A DNA stretch of 64,000 nt from an uncultured Psychrobacter sp. Its GTDB lineage: Bacteria; Pseudomonadota; Gammaproteobacteria; Pseudomonadales; Moraxellaceae. Below the pieces are notes generated by a model. That model was given only the letters and a program-made list of their open reading frames with translations, did no database searches and was not told where the DNA came from. The position numbers were made by a program, and so were the translations under genes. Shown piece by piece: positions 19,859-29,794 of the stretch; the first letter of the stretch is position 1, and each line of letters opens with the position of its first letter. Location of the stretch: positions 1-64,000 of the forward strand of contig NZ_CANMRN010000003.1 in NCBI RefSeq assembly GCF_947500265.1. The letters run 5' to 3'.

Positions 19859-21085
19859 TTAGAATAAGATACGTACGCGGATAGTCTCTTCTACATCTTT
19901 TAATTGGTCTAGTGCAGCGGTCGAATCATTGTAATCGACATCCATCACTAGATAACCAACATCACCTTCTGTCATCAGGCTCTGCGCTAGGATGTTAATG
20001 CCAGCTTCAGCAAACAAACGGTTAATCTGAGACAGTACGCCTGGCACGTTTTTGTGAATGTGTAGTAGACGATGCGAGTTTTCTTTGAACGGAATAGAAA
20101 CTTCTGGGAAGTTAACCGCAGTCGCCGTATCACCTTGGTCAGAGTATCTAACAAACTTATCTGCTACTTCTAGTCCGATATTGGCCTGTGCTTCTTGTGT
20201 TGAACCACCGATATGCGGCGTCAAAATCACATTATCAAACTTACGTAGTGGTGACTCAAACTCTTCGTCAGCTGATTTTGGCTCTTTTGGGAACACATCG
20301 ATAGCCGCGCCCAAAATTTTACCAGACTCAAGCGCATCTGCTAGATCATCAATTTCAACACACGTACCGCGAGCCGCATTGATAAAGTAACTGCCTTCTT
20401 TCATTTGAGCGAATTGCTCAGCTTTCATCATATAGCGAGTGCTTGGTACATCAGGTACATGCAATGTCACGATATCAGCCGTTGATAGTAGCTCTTCTAG
20501 GCTACCAACTTGTACCGCGTTGCCTAGTGGCAATTTGGTCACGGCATCATGATAGATGACTTTCATACCGAAGCTTTCTGCCAAGACAGACAGCTGCGAT
20601 CCGATAGAGCCATAACCTACGATACCGATAGTCTTGCCACGCACTTCATGTGAATTGGTCGCAGACTTACCCCAGCCGCCGCGATGTACGGTTGCATTCT
20701 TTTCGGGAATACCACGGTACAGCATAATGGCTTCTGCCAATACTAGCTCAGCTACCGAACGGGTGTTCGAGAATGGCGCGTTAAAGACAGGAATACCAAG
20801 ATCACGAGCGGCGTCTAGATCTACTTGGTTGGTACCAATACAAAAGCAACCAATGCCGATAAGCTTGTGTGCGTGCTCAAGCACTTCACGCGTCAACTGA
20901 GTGCGCGAACGAATACCGATAAAGTGAGCATCTTTGATCTTTTCGATCAGCTCGTCTTGATCTAAGGCGTGACTGATATTCTCGATGTTGTGATAACCAG
21001 CTCCTTCCAATACTTTTAGGGCATTGTCATGTAGACCTTCAAGCAATAAAAACCGGATTTTGTCTTTTTGTAGTGATAACGCCAT
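19859..21085 (-). CDS. serA: D-3-phosphoglycerate dehydrogenase
   Basis: 408 residues, the short ACT-containing type like E. coli SerA. It oxidises 3-phosphoglycerate to 3-phosphohydroxypyruvate, the first step of serine synthesis. The NAD-binding motif is GIVGYGSIGSQL; catalytic Arg lies in NAARGTCVEI, Glu in FPKEPKSADEEF and His in TPHIGGSTQEA. The C-terminal ACT domain (HKNVPGVLSQINRLFAEAGINI) is where serine inhibits. Divergent from a D-2-hydroxyglutarate dehydrogenase-type flavoenzyme, which fits the known side reaction of SerA that makes D-2-hydroxyglutarate. Confidence 0.97.
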   Translation of the reverse strand: MALSLQKDKIRFLLLEGLHDNALKVLEGAGYHNIENISHALDQDELIEKIKDAHFIGIRSRTQLTREVLEHAHKLIGIGCFCIGTNQVDLDAARDLGIPVFNAPFSNTRSVAELVLAEAIMLYRGIPEKNATVHRGGWGKSATNSHEVRGKTIGIVGYGSIGSQLSVLAESFGMKVIYHDAVTKLPLGNAVQVGSLEELLSTADIVTLHVPDVPSTRYMMKAEQFAQMKEGSYFINAARGTCVEIDDLADALESGKILGAAIDVFPKEPKSADEEFESPLRKFDNVILTPHIGGSTQEAQANIGLEVADKFVRYSDQGDTATAVNFPEVSIPFKENSHRLLHIHKNVPGVLSQINRLFAEAGINILAQSLMTEGDVGYLVMDVDYNDSTAALDQLKDVEETIRVRILF

Positions 21086-21421
21086 ATGAGAACTGTCCTA
21101 TAATTGTTTTATAAGATTACCTGTTGGATAATCTATGATGGATGAAACGAAAACAGTCCCGATATCTTACACAAAATTTGAAGTCGATGTTAGCAGATTA
21201 GATGAATTATTGGTTATCAAGCCTGAAAAATTTTTATGCTATAGTGAATTATTCTGTTTGAAACCGATCGAATCAACTATTTCTTACTTACCTCTTATTA
21301 TAGGTAAAAATTATCACCCACTTATTACTTCTACGAGCTGACTCATCACTGAATTTATAGTTATTTCACTATATAATAAGCAGTCCCAGCATCGTGCTTA
21401 CGCCAATATTGAGATTTGACC
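21086..21421. other. Divergent intergenic region serA / FAD-linked dehydrogenase
   Basis: 336 AT-rich bases that must hold both promoters. A 68-codon frame at 21135-21341 lacks a ribosome-binding site and resembles nothing, so I treat the stretch as regulatory. No operator is recognised. Confidence 0.4.
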
Positions 21422-22858
21422 ATGACGCCAACTACCGCTCAAAACACATCCGAAACCAATGCCGTGCAAACCATCTTGAGCACGCTCACTGATACCCATG
21501 ATTTCGACCCGACCCAAATCAAAACCGATGCTGAGAGTCTAGAGCATTGGGGCAAAGACTGGACCAAGCACTTTGCTCCTGCTGCTGCTGCCATCATCTT
21601 TCCAAAGACCACTGAGCAAGTACAGACTATCGTCCTGCTTGCCAATGAGCACAACGTCGTTCTAACCCCAAGTGGTGGTCGTACAGGTCTGTCTGCCGGT
21701 GCCGTCGCCGCCAATGGTGAAATCGTCGTCAGCATGGATAAAATGAACCATATCGGACAGTTCTATCCTGCCGATCGAATAGTTGAAGTCGAAGCCGGTG
21801 TGGTTACTCAGCAGTTGCAAGAATTCGCTGAATCAAAAGGCTTGTATTACCCTGTCGACTTTGCCTCAGCAGGCTCTAGTCAAATCGGTGGCAACATCGG
21901 TACCAATGCTGGCGGTATCAAAGTCATTCGTTATGGCATGACCCGTCAATGGATTATGGGGCTGACTGTTGTCACTGGTAAAGGCGATATCTTGCAGCTG
22001 AATCGCGGCATGGTAAAGAACGCCACCGGTTATGACCTGCGCCAATTATTCATCGGTAGTGAAGGCACACTTGGCCTTGTCACTCATGCGCAAATTAAGC
22101 TTGAGCGTCAGCCACAAGACTTAAACGTCATGGTGCTTGGTATGGACAGCTTTAACGATGTGATGAACGTACTCTCTGCCTTTCAAGCACAAATTGATTT
22201 GACGGCATTCGAGTTCTTTGACGATGTAGCGATTGATAAGCTGATGGCACATGGTCAAGTACAAGAGCCGTTTGAATCACGTACCAAGTTCTATACGCTA
22301 TTAGAGTTTGAAGCGCCTTATGAGCCAATTATGGACAAAGCGATGGCCATATTTGAGCATTGTATGGAGCAAGGTTGGGTTGTCGATGGGGTGATGAGTC
22401 AAAACCTAACGCAAGCGGCAGAGCTGTGGAAGCTACGTGAGTATATTTCTGAGACCATCTCAGTATTTACCCCTTATAAAAACGATGTGTCTGTGCTTAT
22501 CAGCCATGTACCAACCTTTATCGAAGAGATTGATCATATTGTCAGCAGCAACTATCCAGACTTTGAAGTGTGTTGGTTTGGACATATTGGCGATGGTAAC
22601 TTGCATCTGAATATTTTAAAACCAGAAAACATGAATAAAGATGATTTCTTTGCTGAGTGTCAGGTCGTCAATAAATATGTGTTTGAGACGGTACAGAAAT
22701 ATGGCGGTTCGGTGTCTGCTGAGCATGGGGTTGGTATGACAAAGAAGCCGTACTTGCACTATAGCCGCAGTGAGACTGAGATTGAATACTTAAAAGAAGT
22801 CAAAAAAGTCTTCGATCCAAACAATATTATGAACCGTGGTAAGATTTTTGATATGTGA
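21422..22858 (+). CDS. FAD-linked D-2-hydroxyacid dehydrogenase (D-2-hydroxyglutarate dehydrogenase type)
   Basis: 478 residues from the ATG (an in-frame TTG lies two codons upstream). An N-terminal FAD-binding type 4 domain has VVLTPSGGRTGLSAGAVA and SSQIGGNIGTNAGGIKVIRYG; a C-terminal FAD-oxidase domain has CWFGHIGDGNLHLNI and SVSAEHGVGMTKKPYL, including the His residues expected to bind metal. The family includes D-lactate dehydrogenase, GlcD and D-2-hydroxyglutarate dehydrogenase. Its divergent pairing with serA favours D-2-hydroxyglutarate. In pseudomonads such an enzyme recycles the D-2-hydroxyglutarate made by SerA (established knowledge); assignment here is inference from context and family. 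Confidence 0.85.
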   Translation: MTPTTAQNTSETNAVQTILSTLTDTHDFDPTQIKTDAESLEHWGKDWTKHFAPAAAAIIFPKTTEQVQTIVLLANEHNVVLTPSGGRTGLSAGAVAANGEIVVSMDKMNHIGQFYPADRIVEVEAGVVTQQLQEFAESKGLYYPVDFASAGSSQIGGNIGTNAGGIKVIRYGMTRQWIMGLTVVTGKGDILQLNRGMVKNATGYDLRQLFIGSEGTLGLVTHAQIKLERQPQDLNVMVLGMDSFNDVMNVLSAFQAQIDLTAFEFFDDVAIDKLMAHGQVQEPFESRTKFYTLLEFEAPYEPIMDKAMAIFEHCMEQGWVVDGVMSQNLTQAAELWKLREYISETISVFTPYKNDVSVLISHVPTFIEEIDHIVSSNYPDFEVCWFGHIGDGNLHLNILKPENMNKDDFFAECQVVNKYVFETVQKYGGSVSAEHGVGMTKKPYLHYSRSETEIEYLKEVKKVFDPNNIMNRGKIFDM

Positions 22859-22885
22859 TGAGCATACTAAACTCTTAACCCAAAT

Positions 22886-22924
22886 AAAAAAGACGCTAAC
22901 CCGAGAGGCTGGCGTCTTTTTTTG
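22886..22924. terminator. Bidirectional terminator between flavoenzyme and BLUF genes
   Basis: AAAGACGCTAACC-CGAGA-GGCTGGCGTCTTT with A-run before and T-run after; one mismatch in the stem. Confidence 0.88.
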
Positions 22925-22950
22925 GCTTTATAATTTGCAAAAACTATAAT

Positions 22951-23580
22951 CTATAAATATAACAGTATCAGTGCGACGACCAGTAATATGCTCAAAAACC
23001 CTTGAATAATCAGAAACGCCTGATGCGGAGCCGCGATATGGCGCACCATATTACCCAATGCATTATAAGTAATGCCTGCCGCCTTAATATGGGGTGGACT
23101 ATCAAAAGTTTTGATAATTTGCAAAAACTGCTCAGTTCGATCAGACGACCAACCATGCGGCGCAAATGGTAAAAACGGAGATAGTTGTACAGCCTGTTTT
23201 TTGGTCGCGGGCGACCACAACCAACGCTCCAAAAACAGCAAGCGCATACGCCAGTCGGCAAAGCTGCGATGATTGATGACTTGTAATAGCAACACTTCTA
23301 CATTTTTATGACGATTATCTACAAAGATACGCTCTTGCAGATTAAATACGTCTGACTTTTTACCTTCAATACATTGCAGAAAATGACCATTGCCGTAGCA
23401 TAGCGTGCCTGTGATGTTATGCTGCTGATTGTAGTTACGTGCGTGGCCTTCTACTTCATCAAAAATAGAGGTGCTCAAACGCGAGCCAAGAGTCAGCGTA
23501 CTGACATAAACCAATTGAACCAAAGCGGAGTCATCTATGTCATTCCACTTCATGATTCTATTGGTATGATTTAAAGGCAT
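22951..23580 (-). CDS. BLUF-domain blue-light sensor with C-terminal membrane helix
   Basis: 209 residues. Residues about 20-115 are a BLUF (FAD-binding blue-light) domain with all five key photochemical residues in place: Tyr25 (LVYVS), Asn51 (ARNYNQQHNITG), Gln69 (FLQCIEG), Trp110 and Met112 (SFADWRM). The sequence resembles BlsA-like short BLUF proteins of Acinetobacter. After a 70-residue linker (116-186) a single hydrophobic helix (about 188-208) ends the protein, so it should be tethered to the inner membrane with BLUF in the cytoplasm. There is no EAL, GGDEF or cyclase output domain. It stands alone, facing the FAD-dehydrogenase gene across a shared terminator. The upstream ATG with a moderate ribosome-binding site (TAGGA) is used. 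Confidence 0.9.
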   Translation of the reverse strand: MPLNHTNRIMKWNDIDDSALVQLVYVSTLTLGSRLSTSIFDEVEGHARNYNQQHNITGTLCYGNGHFLQCIEGKKSDVFNLQERIFVDNRHKNVEVLLLQVINHRSFADWRMRLLFLERWLWSPATKKQAVQLSPFLPFAPHGWSSDRTEQFLQIIKTFDSPPHIKAAGITYNALGNMVRHIAAPHQAFLIIQGFLSILLVVALILLYL

Positions 23581-24117
23581 AATAAAATAATCCTAAGAAG
23601 CCGATGAGATACGGCTAAACGAAACAAGCAACACAATACTATGCCTGAGTTGAACCAAAAAATTGACTCACAAAAACGTAGCAAATATTTACTACGTGAG
23701 ACTGTTATTACCGTTACAGCTTGCTATGATAACAAGCAAAACAAAAGGTGCTGATAGATATTATTTAGATTCTATATTGAGATAATAAATAGCAAGAAAG
23801 TTGCAGGTACAATGATAATGCAGAGTTAGGCGCTTATCGGTGCTCACAAACCTAATAGGTATAAAGCAATATAGAATGCGGCGTTCGCTATCCTTTAGCC
23901 CTCTATGTTAGCCAAAAACAGTACTAAATATAATGAGTAAAACGGTCTAAGATATCAACATAACCTATTGTAAATACGGCAATAAATTATTGTAACGACA
24001 ATATCTTCCTATTGGAATGTTTTTATTACTTTTTTGCACAAAAATCGGTACATCAACGTGCCATGATCCCATTATTTAATCACACTACATTCAATAGCTA
24101 TTTAAAACAGGAAACTT
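23581..24117. other. Divergent intergenic region BLUF gene / GNAT-nitrilase gene
   Basis: 537 AT-rich bases. I see no coding frame, tRNA or strong hairpin. It must hold the promoters for both flanking genes. Confidence 0.4.
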
Positions 24118-25755
24118 ATGAGTAAGATGGAAAAACTAGATGATTTTCACCTCACGATTGCTGAGATTAAGAAAAAAGATTACCCACAATTAAAAGCTTT
24201 AATGGATCGTGTCTATGTAAACTTGGGTGGCGCTTGGTCAAAGACAACCATTCATACTTTGATTGACGCTTTCCCGGAAGGTCAGATTGCTTTGTTTGAT
24301 CATGATCAGCTGATTGGTATCGTGCTCTCTATGCGCGTTGACTATGCCAAATTTTCAAACCCGCACACCTATGACGATTTGATTGGGCAAAAAGAAATCA
24401 TCAGAGACAACCCTGAAGGTGATGCCATTTATGGTTTAGATGCGCTCATCGACCCTGATTATCGTGGCTACCGTCTCGGTCGTCGTCTGTATGATGCACG
24501 CAAGGAGCTATGCCGACAGTTGAACTTCCGCGCTATTTTAGCTGGCGGACGTATACCTAACTATCATAACCACAAAGATCTGACTCCAGGCGAATATATT
24601 GATGCCGTTGAAAGCCGTGAAATTCACGATTCAGCTTTGTCGTTCCAGCTATCTAATGGCTTTATCGTTAAACGTATTTTGACTGCTTATCTGCCAGATG
24701 ACAAACAGTCAAAAGGCTTTGCCACCTTGCTTGAGTGGGCAAATATTTATTATGAGCCTAAAGACTATAAGCCTAATACTCGCAAGTCTGAAGTACGTAT
24801 TGGTGGTATTCAGTGGCAGATGCGTGAAGTCGAATCACCTGAAGAATTACTACAACAGGTTGAGTTCTTTGTCGATATCATGGCTGATTACAACTCAGAC
24901 TTTGCCTGCTTACCTGAGTTTTTCAATGCGCCATTGATGGGTCTATGTGAAGAAACCGATCAAAATATTGCCATTCGATTTTTGGCGGGTTATACCGAGT
25001 GGTTCAAAAATGAAATCTCGCATTTAGCCGTCAGTTATAACGTCAACGTCATTACCGGTTCGATGCCATTACTAGATGAAGACGATACCTTATACAACGT
25101 CAGCTATCTGTGCCGCCGTGATGGCACGGTTGAAGAGCAACGCAAAATTCATATTACTCCGCATGAGCGTAGCGCTTGGGTTATCGAAGGTGGCGACGAA
25201 GTCAAAGTATTTGACACGGATGCGGGTCGTATCGGCATCTTGGTCTGCTATGATGTTGAGTTCCCTGAGCTTGCACGTCTAATGGCACTTGATGACATGG
25301 ATATCTTGTTTGTGCCCTTCTGGACCGATACCAAAAACGGCTATCTACGTGTCCGCCACTGTGCGCAAGCCCGCGCTATCGAAAACGAATGCTATGTGAT
25401 GATTTGCGGTTCAGTCGGTAACTTACCGCAAGTTGAGAGTTTGGATATTCAGTACGCTCAGTCGTCGATTTTCTCCCCGTCAGACTTTGCGTTCCCACAT
25501 GATGCGATTATGGCAGAGACCACTGCCAACACGGAGATGGTTTTCTTCTCTGATGTAAACTTGGACAAGCTGACTCACGTTCGTCACGAAGGCTCAGTAC
25601 ATAACTTAATCGATCGCCGTGATGATTTGTTCAGTTTAAAATGGAAGCGCAAGGCCAAAGTGCCAGCGAGCAAATTAAGTGATGAGCAGCGCCGTGAAAA
25701 TTCAGGCAGCGTACTTATTGGTGATCCATTACAAAACCGAGCGCAAAAGCCATAA
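24118..25755 (+). CDS. GNAT acetyltransferase / carbon-nitrogen hydrolase fusion
   Basis: 545 residues. Residues about 8-205 form a GNAT fold: IYGLDALIDPDYRGYRLGRRLYDARKELC is the acetyl-CoA pyrophosphate loop. Residues about 215-510 form a nitrilase-superfamily amidohydrolase with the catalytic triad Glu257 (CLPEFFN), Lys333 (EQRKIHITP) and Cys367 (LVCYDVEFPE). Such fusions are widespread but their substrate is not settled; the hydrolase may act on a carbamoyl or amide compound and the acetyltransferase on a related amine. The ATG has an AGGAAACTT ribosome-binding site. It is monocistronic, with a terminator about 45 bases after the stop. Confidence 0.9.
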   Translation: MSKMEKLDDFHLTIAEIKKKDYPQLKALMDRVYVNLGGAWSKTTIHTLIDAFPEGQIALFDHDQLIGIVLSMRVDYAKFSNPHTYDDLIGQKEIIRDNPEGDAIYGLDALIDPDYRGYRLGRRLYDARKELCRQLNFRAILAGGRIPNYHNHKDLTPGEYIDAVESREIHDSALSFQLSNGFIVKRILTAYLPDDKQSKGFATLLEWANIYYEPKDYKPNTRKSEVRIGGIQWQMREVESPEELLQQVEFFVDIMADYNSDFACLPEFFNAPLMGLCEETDQNIAIRFLAGYTEWFKNEISHLAVSYNVNVITGSMPLLDEDDTLYNVSYLCRRDGTVEEQRKIHITPHERSAWVIEGGDEVKVFDTDAGRIGILVCYDVEFPELARLMALDDMDILFVPFWTDTKNGYLRVRHCAQARAIENECYVMICGSVGNLPQVESLDIQYAQSSIFSPSDFAFPHDAIMAETTANTEMVFFSDVNLDKLTHVRHEGSVHNLIDRRDDLFSLKWKRKAKVPASKLSDEQRRENSGSVLIGDPLQNRAQKP

Positions 25756-25796
25756 TAGGTTGACGTAGTACACTTATAGTAGACTTTATAAATAAT

Positions 25797-25827
25797 ACGG
25801 CTGATTTTTTTCAGCCGTTTATTTTTA
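25797..25827 (+). terminator. Intrinsic terminator of the GNAT-nitrilase gene
   Basis: ACGGCTGA-TTTTTT-TCAGCCGT followed by TTATTTTTA. Confidence 0.85.
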
Positions 25828-25934
25828 TCTACTGTCTACTCTTCGTGCAATGATCATATAGGCAATCACGATAAGATAAGTAGTGACGATAAGCCATCAT
25901 CTGAAAATAACTTGTAAACTAAAAAGCGGATGTC

Positions 25935-26483
25935 ATGACGACTGATATTGAGCAAAAAGAAGTAAAGCCAAAGAAGCAGCCGAAGCCGAAGATAATTTCG
26001 ATACTTAAAACGATAATGCTATACGGTCTCATGTTTGTCGTGATCTATAGCGTGGTCAATTGGTGGCGACAGCCTATCATGCCTGCCAACCCTCAGTTGC
26101 AACTGACCGATTACCAAGGACAAACTATCGATCTAGCAGCGATGAGCCACGATCGGCCTACACTGGTATACTTCTGGGGTACGTGGTGTTCAGTCTGTAG
26201 TTTTACTTCGCCCACCATCAATAAGTTAGCAGCAGATAATTATCCCGTGGTCACTGTTGCCGTACAGTCAGGCTCAAATCAAGAATTACGCAGCTATCTC
26301 GATCAACATCAGTTTGATTTCACCACCATAAATGATCAACAAGGCAATATCTTTGCAGATTGGCAAGGACAAGTCACTCCGTCCTATGTGGTATTAGAGA
26401 ATGGCGAGATGACACAAGGTCTAACAGGGATTCAGCCATTATGGTCATTGAAACTGCGCTTATGGTTAGCATCTGTTTTTTAG
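25935..26483 (+). CDS. Membrane-anchored thioredoxin-fold protein (ScsD/TlpA-like)
   Basis: 182 residues. A Lys/Pro-rich cytoplasmic start is followed by one transmembrane helix (about 22-42) and a periplasmic thioredoxin domain. The redox motif is Cys85-Ser-Val-Cys88 in YFWGTWCSVCSF, and the cis-proline loop is VTPSYVVL. The layout matches ScsD-like protein disulfide oxidoreductases, which reduce or isomerise disulfides in the cell envelope. No other scs or dsb gene is adjacent. The start ATG lies just after GCGGATGTC, and a better one is not visible. Confidence 0.88.
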   Translation: MTTDIEQKEVKPKKQPKPKIISILKTIMLYGLMFVVIYSVVNWWRQPIMPANPQLQLTDYQGQTIDLAAMSHDRPTLVYFWGTWCSVCSFTSPTINKLAADNYPVVTVAVQSGSNQELRSYLDQHQFDFTTINDQQGNIFADWQGQVTPSYVVLENGEMTQGLTGIQPLWSLKLRLWLASVF

Positions 26484-26932
26484 CAGTTGAGCCGTGCTTT
26501 ATGCTTCAATAAATAAGTATTCAAGGAGCTTATAGCTACGTCCGTGCTGAGGATATACAACACAGATAAACGATTGATATTGGACAAAATTGGACTGACC
26601 TCGCACAGCTCTTTTTACCCTACCCTTTTTGTCATATAATAGCTGCCGATCTAAATATTTTTTTGAATTATTTTACTAGCATATTTTATGTTGCAATCGT
26701 CTCGTTACCATTTATTATTGACGTAACTATTTACCGACTAATGAGCGACAATGGGTATTTATTGACATGATGGTTGATAAACCGACTATGATGAGCAATA
26801 TACCTACTATTAGTAATTAAGCATTATCAATACCGCGTAACCCTCAGTACTATATTGAACTACATTGAACATCGAGCCTTGTATCCGGTTTTAAACCGAC
26901 ACACAAACCTACCTTTTAAAAAGATACCTTCT
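26484..26932 (+). other. ileS upstream region
   Basis: 449 bases without a gene. A TATAAT at 26635-26640, with a weak -35 (TTTTTA) 17 bases before, is a candidate ileS promoter; that would give a leader of about 290 bases. I see no leader-peptide or T-box structure. Confidence 0.35.
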
Positions 26933-29794
26933 ATGACTGATAAGAGCACTGACACACCAAGCCAAGATTACAAAGACACGCTGAACCTTGCGGATACGCC
27001 ATTTGCGATGCGCGCAAACCTTGCCAAACGCGAGCCAGATTGGCTTGCTGCTTGGGAAGCAGATGACGTCTACGGTAAAATTCGTCAGGCGCGTGCTGGT
27101 TCAACCAAATATATTTTGCACGATGGCCCTCCATACGCCAACGGTCAGATTCACTTGGGTCACGCAGTCAATAAAGTACTAAAAGACATTATTATAAAAT
27201 CAAAAACTTTGTCGGGGTTTGATGCGCCTTACGTCCCTGGTTGGGATTGTCATGGTCTGCCAATCGAACAAAAAGTCGAAGCTAAGGTTGGTAAAGTTGG
27301 TCAAAAAGTGTCTGCGACCGAATTCCGTGGTCTATGCCGCGAATATGCGAGCACTCAGATTGAACTGCAAAAAGCAGACTTCAAACGTCTAGGCGTGTTC
27401 GGTGATTGGGACAATCCTTATCTGACCATGAACTTTCATCAGGAAGCTAATATCGTACGTGCGCTTGCCAAAATCTATGACAATGGTCATGTGACTCGCG
27501 GTATGAAGCCAGTCAACTGGTGCTTGGACTGTAGCTCTGCCCTAGCAGAAGCTGAAGTAGAATATCAAGACAAAGTCTCTGACGCGATCTATGTCAGCTT
27601 TGATGTGCTCGGTACGGACAAAGTAGCCGCATTGGCAGATATCGCAGATAACATCGCTGCTGTTATTTGGACCACCACGCCATGGACACTACCTGCCAAC
27701 CAAGCTATCTCAGTACATCCAGAACATAACTATAGCGTGGTTGCTACCGAAAAAGGCAATCTGGTACTCGCAGCGGATCTTGTCGAAACTGCATTGAGTG
27801 AGCTAAAACTAGAAAATAATGGCATCTTAGCAACTGTATCAGGCAGCGAGCTTGAAGGCCTACATGCCCAGCATCCACTGATTGAAGACCGTCAAGTACC
27901 GCTCATCTTGGGCGATCATGTGACTACTGATAGTGGTACTGGTCTGGTACATACGGCCCCTGGTCATGGTTTAGACGATTATATCGTTGGTCTAAAATAC
28001 AACTTACCAGTGGAAAATCCGGTAAGCGGTACGGGCGTTTATTTAGATAGCGCTGCTGTATTTGCCGGCGAGCATATCTATAAAGCCAATCCAAAAATCA
28101 TCGCTGCCCTACATGAAAATGGCCATCTAATCAGCCATACCAAAATTGAGCATAGCTATCCGCATTGCTGGCGTCATAAGTCGCCAATTATTTTCCGTGC
28201 TACGCCTCAATGGTTTATCAACATGGAAACCAAAGGCTTACGTGCTCGCGCGCTTGCTGACATTCCATCAGTAAGTTGGACGCCAGCGTGGGGACAAAAC
28301 CGCATTGAAGCCATGATGACGGGTCGCCCTGACTGGTGTATCTCACGCCAACGTACGTGGGGCGTGCCGATTACTTTCTTTACGCACAAAGAAACGGGCG
28401 AGCTGCATCCAAACACGCTTGAGCTGATGGAAACTGCCGCGCAAAAAATCAATGAGGGCGGTGTTGAAGCGTGGTTTGACGCCAGCTGTGAAGATTTCTT
28501 GGGTAGTGAAGCGGCTGATTATGATAAAGCAACGGACACATTGGACGTTTGGTTTGACTCAGGCACGACGCATTTTGCCGTACTTGAGCAGCGCGATGAA
28601 TTGACCAACCCAGCTGACATGTATTTAGAAGGTTCTGATCAACATCGAGGCTGGTTCCAAACGTCATTACTGACGTCGGAGGCCATGTATGAGCGCCCAC
28701 CGTTTAAGCAAGTATTGACCCATGGTTTTGTGGTCGATGAAAACGGTCGTAAGATGAGTAAGTCATTGGGTAATATCATCACGCCGCAAGAAGAGATCAA
28801 CAAAACGGGCGCAGACATGCTGCGTCTGTGGATTGCATCCAGCGATTATCGTTATGAGATGAGCGCTGGTAAAGCATCATTTAAAGGGGCAATAGATCAA
28901 TATCGCCGCATCCGTAATACACTACGCTTCTTACTTGCCAATACCGATGACTTTGATCCAGCGACTGATAGCATTGATATCAATGAATTGGTCAGCCTTG
29001 ATAAATTTATCATTGAGCGTGCGCAAACCGTACAAGCACAAATCATGAGCGCTTATGATGCGATGGACTTTCACCAAGTCACCCAGCATGTGACGGCGTT
29101 TTGTTCGCAGGACTTGGGTAGCTTCTATCTAGATATTATCAAGGATCGTCAGTACACCACGCAGGCGGATGGCCAGCCTCGTCGCTCTGCACAGACGGCC
29201 ATCTACCATATCACTCATGCGCTGATTCGCTGGATCACACCGATCTTGTCATTCACGGCGCAAGAGGCTTGGGAAGTACTGAACCAACGTGAGGCTGATA
29301 AAGGCGGCTATGTATTCACTCAAGAGTGGTACGAGTTCCCAGCATTTGAGCTAAGCGCCATCAGCAATGATGACTGGCAGCGTATTATGTTTGCCAAAGA
29401 TATGGTAAACAAGCATATCGAAACCGCACGTGGCGAAAAAATTATCAATGCCAACTTGTCTGCCGATGTGAGCCTATACGCTGACGGTGCCATGTATGAA
29501 AGCCTCGCTAAGCTTGATGAAGAGCTTCGTTTTGTACTAATTACTAGTAACGCTGCACTAAAGCCAATGAGCGAAGCACCTGCTGATAGCATCGCACAGA
29601 CAGATGAAGCGACCGACACCAATACTGAAGAGGCTGTAGATTTAGTGGTCCAAGTAAGTGCCGCTACTGGTACTAAGTGCGTACGCTGCTGGCACATTCG
29701 TGATGACATCGGCACAGATAGCGCGCACCCTGAAATTTGCGGTCGCTGCGTGACCAATGTCAGTGGTGACGGCGAGGTGCGCCATTATGCCTAA
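26933..29794 (+). CDS. ileS: Isoleucine-tRNA ligase
   Basis: 953 residues from the ATG; the open frame runs 26 codons further to a TTG at 26855, but [19 protein letters not shown] matches the usual start. Class I synthetase charging tRNA-Ile. The nucleotide-binding signatures are HLGH at 74-77 ([13 protein letters not shown]) and KMSKS ([10 protein letters not shown]). The CP1 editing domain has [13 protein letters not shown] and [14 protein letters not shown]-terminal zinc finger (CVRCW...CGRC) is present, preceded by a variable acidic insert. lspA begins inside its last 8 bases, as in E. coli ileS-lspA. Confidence 0.98.
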   Translation: MTDKSTDTPSQDYKDTLNLADTPFAMRANLAKREPDWLAAWEADDVYGKIRQARAGSTKYILHDGPPYANGQIHLGHAVNKVLKDIIIKSKTLSGFDAPYVPGWDCHGLPIEQKVEAKVGKVGQKVSATEFRGLCREYASTQIELQKADFKRLGVFGDWDNPYLTMNFHQEANIVRALAKIYDNGHVTRGMKPVNWCLDCSSALAEAEVEYQDKVSDAIYVSFDVLGTDKVAALADIADNIAAVIWTTTPWTLPANQAISVHPEHNYSVVATEKGNLVLAADLVETALSELKLENNGILATVSGSELEGLHAQHPLIEDRQVPLILGDHVTTDSGTGLVHTAPGHGLDDYIVGLKYNLPVENPVSGTGVYLDSAAVFAGEHIYKANPKIIAALHENGHLISHTKIEHSYPHCWRHKSPIIFRATPQWFINMETKGLRARALADIPSVSWTPAWGQNRIEAMMTGRPDWCISRQRTWGVPITFFTHKETGELHPNTLELMETAAQKINEGGVEAWFDASCEDFLGSEAADYDKATDTLDVWFDSGTTHFAVLEQRDELTNPADMYLEGSDQHRGWFQTSLLTSEAMYERPPFKQVLTHGFVVDENGRKMSKSLGNIITPQEEINKTGADMLRLWIASSDYRYEMSAGKASFKGAIDQYRRIRNTLRFLLANTDDFDPATDSIDINELVSLDKFIIERAQTVQAQIMSAYDAMDFHQVTQHVTAFCSQDLGSFYLDIIKDRQYTTQADGQPRRSAQTAIYHITHALIRWITPILSFTAQEAWEVLNQREADKGGYVFTQEWYEFPAFELSAISNDDWQRIMFAKDMVNKHIETARGEKIINANLSADVSLYADGAMYESLAKLDEELRFVLITSNAALKPMSEAPADSIAQTDEATDTNTEEAVDLVVQVSAATGTKCVRCWHIRDDIGTDSAHPEICGRCVTNVSGDGEVRHYA

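Noticed and set aside
21135..21341. 68-codon frame between serA and the flavoenzyme gene
   Set aside because: No ribosome-binding site, no recognisable features; it lies in a divergent promoter region.
29320..29757. 145-codon minus-strand frame within ileS
   Set aside because: Antisense shadow of the C-terminal part of ileS.
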